From the NCBI GenBank assembly GCA_001724245.1, contig MEDX01000680.1, positions 1-44,344 of the forward strand: a stretch of DNA of 44,344 nt, given 5' to 3'. A program made the translations under genes and the position numbers. The stretch's first letter is position 1. The number at the start of each line of letters is the position of its first letter. Shown piece by piece: positions 41,911-44,344 of this stretch. The notes under the pieces are model-generated. The model was not told the origin of the DNA. It was given only the letters and a program-made list of their open reading frames with translations, and did no database searches. This DNA comes from Fonticula-like sp. SCN 57-25. Lineage: Eukaryota > Nucleariida > Rotosphaerida.

Positions 41911-44344
41911 TCACTTTGCCGTCTTGAACGCCTGCTGCGCCTCCTTCACCGCCGCCACGGCATACTTTGCCGACACTGTCAAGCACAGCCACGTCTCCTT
42001 TGTCGCAATCGACACCTCAAAAAACGCCTTGAACACAATCGCGCGCCTATCCTCTGGCACCGCCCCGTCGTCCCCGCCATTCGGCACGAGCTGCCCGTCC
42101 TGCTGCACGCTCACACCCGCCTGCACGACATCCATCGGCTGCAGGTAGTGCTTCCGCGACCGCTCCTTGGGCATGCTCAGCCGCTCGCCGTTCACAAACG
42201 TCGACGACGACGACCCAATGTCCATCACGTAATAGCCCGCTTCGTCCTTGCCAAACTCGCAGTGCGCGCGCGAAAGTACTTTGCAGTCAAAGTAGAGCGC
42301 GTTGGTGGCGTCGGGCGAGGACGGCGAGGCAGAGACGAGCGGGCTGTCGGCCGTTCCGCGGCCAATTGTGACGGGGACATTGCCGCCGACGTCCACGGTG
42401 AGGTCGCTGTTGTCTTGCGAAAAGTAAAAGTAGATCGTCGGGTTGGGGTTGAAAGCGCGAAGATCGCCGGCGGGCGCGACAAGTGTGGCGAAATTGGCGT
42501 CTGTTTCGGCGTCGGCGACACCCAAAATGTCGTCAATATCAATAGGAGCCGATGTCGAAACTGATGCTGCGGATGACGCCGCTGATGTCGCAGTGGGCTT
42601 GAGCGTGTGCTTTACAAAGGTGTCGCTCGCTGATTCGGCGAGATCATCATCGGACGATTTTGATTGGCTGGGATCGGCGGAGGAGCGCGCTGATTGGATG
42701 GTGCCGGTGCCTTCGGCGGGGCGGACGCTGTCGTAGCGGACGGCGGTAGAGTCAGAGTAGCGCACGGCAGTCGAGTCAGAGTAGCGGACGGCGGTCGTGT
42801 CAGAGTAGCGCGCTTCGCCTTCGGGCGTCGAAGTGTCGTCATTTGTTTCGTACGTCTAAATATGCGTGGTAAGAAAGTGGTGATTGGTAGATGGAAAATA
42901 TTTGAATAATCAATCAACCACAATCAGAACAGACAAAGACGGAATATTGAAACTGCACTGAAACACAAATTGCTCAATTGAAAACACACAATACACCATT
43001 CAATACACACGCAATTCATTCAATACATCTTTCATTTAACACACAAATACGCATGTGTCCATATAAACACATGTTCAATGACACTCACTGACCCATACTG
43101 ACCAAATTTCCTGCCCATTTCCAGTCGACGTACGTCTCCGTCGTGCTCGAGGGCGCCCGCCTCGATGCGGTCAACCATCTCGTCGAGCACCTGCCGCAGC
43201 CCCGACGCGGGCGCGCCCTGAATAAACTTGCTGTCGAGCATCTCCTCGGCCGTCTTTCTATAGTCTGGGTCCTTGACGAGCATGGCGTCCAGAAAAGCGA
43301 TAAACTCTTGCGAGTACTTTTCCTCGTCGGGCAGCCTCGGCGGCGGCTTATTCGGAATCATCATCATTGCGAGCATCGGGCGGTACGAGTGGAACGGCGG
43401 CTTGCCGTCGGCGAGCTCGATGCAGGTGATGCCGAGCGACCACACGTCGGCCTTGCCGTCGTAGCCAGACTCGACAACGACTTCGGGCGCCATCCAGTAC
43501 GGCGTGCCGGTGAGCGTGCGGCGCTTCATCGTGTTGTCGCTGAGCTGACCGGCGACGCCAAAGTCGGCGAGCTTGGCGCGGCCGTCGGGGCCGAGCAGGA
43601 TGTTGCCGGCCTTGACATCGCGGTGGATCTTTCGATGCGTGTGGAGGTACGAGAGACCGGCAAGCACGTCGCGGCAGATCGCGGCGATTTGGGGCTCGGT
43701 AAAGGTCTTGCGCGTGATGCGCAGGTAGTCGGCAAGAGAGCCACCGGGGCAGTACTCGAGGATGATCTGTTGCGCAGTGGCATGAGCGGCGCGAGCACGA
43801 GACATGGACCGGCGTACCCATAGATGCTCGTTCTTCAAATAGGTACCATACTGGCTGATAATATAGGGAGACTGGATGTCCCGCATCACTTGAACCTCCT
43901 TCATCATTGTCTCAATCGTGGTGCGCTGCTCGCACGGGATCAGCCTACGACATCATAACACGCGGTCAGTCAACAGTGGCACGCAAAGGTGATCAGCGGC
44001 GCACTTGACGGCAAAGAGATCGCCAGAGCGCTTGTGCCGCGCTTTCACCACAGAGCCATATGAGCCTTCGCCGAGCTTGTTGAGCAGCTCGAGAACCTCG
44101 ATCGGATCGCGCGAGAGATCGTCCGTGTCCATCGCGTCGGGGCACACGCACGTTTCAGCGGCGATTTGTTTGCAGATCACGCGAATCCGGGGTTGATTCA
44201 TGCCTTCTAGGAATTTGGTGACTGTGTATTGCAAGAGGCTGCAATCACGGTGCGCTCACCTATGATCATCCGGCCACGTGGTTCAATTTCCAAAGTGAAC
44301 TGATCAGATCGAGTCAGTTTGTACCCGGCGACGAGCGGATGTCG
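41911..44344 (-). CDS. Hippo/STE20-like protein kinase with C-terminal FHA domain (5' partial)
   Basis: Exons, minus strand: window edge to 44260 (partial), 44206-44005, 43944-43818, 43766-43134, 42855-41911. The kinase domain has GEGSYGSVV, FAVK, LWIILEYCPGGSL, IHRDVKAGNILL, ADFGVAGQL, GTPYWMAPEVV and closely follows MST/Hippo kinases; all catalytic residues are present. After a short hydrophilic stretch a 278-nt intron (GTACGT at 43133, TTTAG ending at 42856; phase 0 on both sides) joins a frame holding four YSD[ST]TAVR-type repeats and an FHA domain (VTIGRG, LSRAHCEF, SSSSTFVNG) near the end. FHA domains bind phosphothreonine. The last exon has no usable start covering its repeats, which supports the fusion. 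The partial first exon (GYKLTRSDQFTLEIE) shows more protein upstream of the kinase. A SARAH domain is not seen. Confidence 0.72.
42735..42810. repeat. 24-bp tandem repeat in the kinase-FHA linker
   Basis: About three copies of a 24-bp unit encode the octapeptide YSDSTAVR on the minus strand, with a fourth degenerate copy (RYDSVRP). Confidence 0.75.

Noticed and set aside
42612-42923. ATG-started frame (103 aa) over the start of the FHA exon
   Set aside because: It runs in a different frame from the FHA domain and gives Pro/Thr/Arg low-complexity sequence.

Overview
This is nuclear DNA of a unicellular eukaryote. It is GC-rich, gene-dense and cut by many small introns, nearly all 39-73 nt. 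The mix of a heme-less cystathionine beta-synthase, a fused BIO3-BIO1 biotin enzyme, DONSON, SDE2, SLX1 and a Hippo/STE20-type kinase points to a free-living protist on the unikont side (amoebozoan, apusomonad or early opisthokont). That placement is inference; nothing here names the species. All multi-exon models below were spliced by eye and checked for phase and for total length divisible by three.

Layout. 5-4060: a DNA transposon with 29-bp perfect terminal inverted repeats and a large transposase gene on the minus strand. 5396-6841: a zinc MDR dehydrogenase. 7706-14408 and 16295-22516: two giant paralogous type I membrane proteins on the minus strand. Each has a signal peptide, an EGF-like module, 21 sushi/CCP-like repeats, two FN3-like domains, one transmembrane helix and a cytoplasmic kinase-like domain that has lost catalytic residues. 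An alpha/beta hydrolase (14990-15787) lies between them. 23298-25694: fused dethiobiotin synthetase/DAPA aminotransferase. 25941-27149: rhodanese plus persulfide-dioxygenase-like MBL protein. 27530-29110: cystathionine beta-synthase. 29615-30392: SDE2. 31279-33050: importin alpha. 33316-34974: DONSON. 35791-36143: LSm6. 36471-36958: an undescribed small MGxCC protein. 37543-37800: B12D/MLRQ-type mitochondrial subunit. 38206-39335: SLX1. 39449-41562: NOP2. 41911 to the window end: a Hippo-like kinase that appears spliced to a C-terminal FHA domain and continues beyond the window.

The right half (23-44 kb) is a conserved housekeeping island: sulfur and biotin metabolism, nuclear import, replication-stress response, RNA processing and ribosome biogenesis. 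The left half is lineage-specific. The receptor pair is the most unusual content. Both copies keep the same number and order of modules, both have degenerate kinase domains with different lesions, and their intron structures differ sharply: one copy has a phase-1 intron before each of its first nine repeats, the other has none there. Two genome-scale signals also emerge: an unusual 5' splice consensus G[T]RCGY in about 30 of 41 introns, and recurring CCAAT and E2F-like elements in short promoters.
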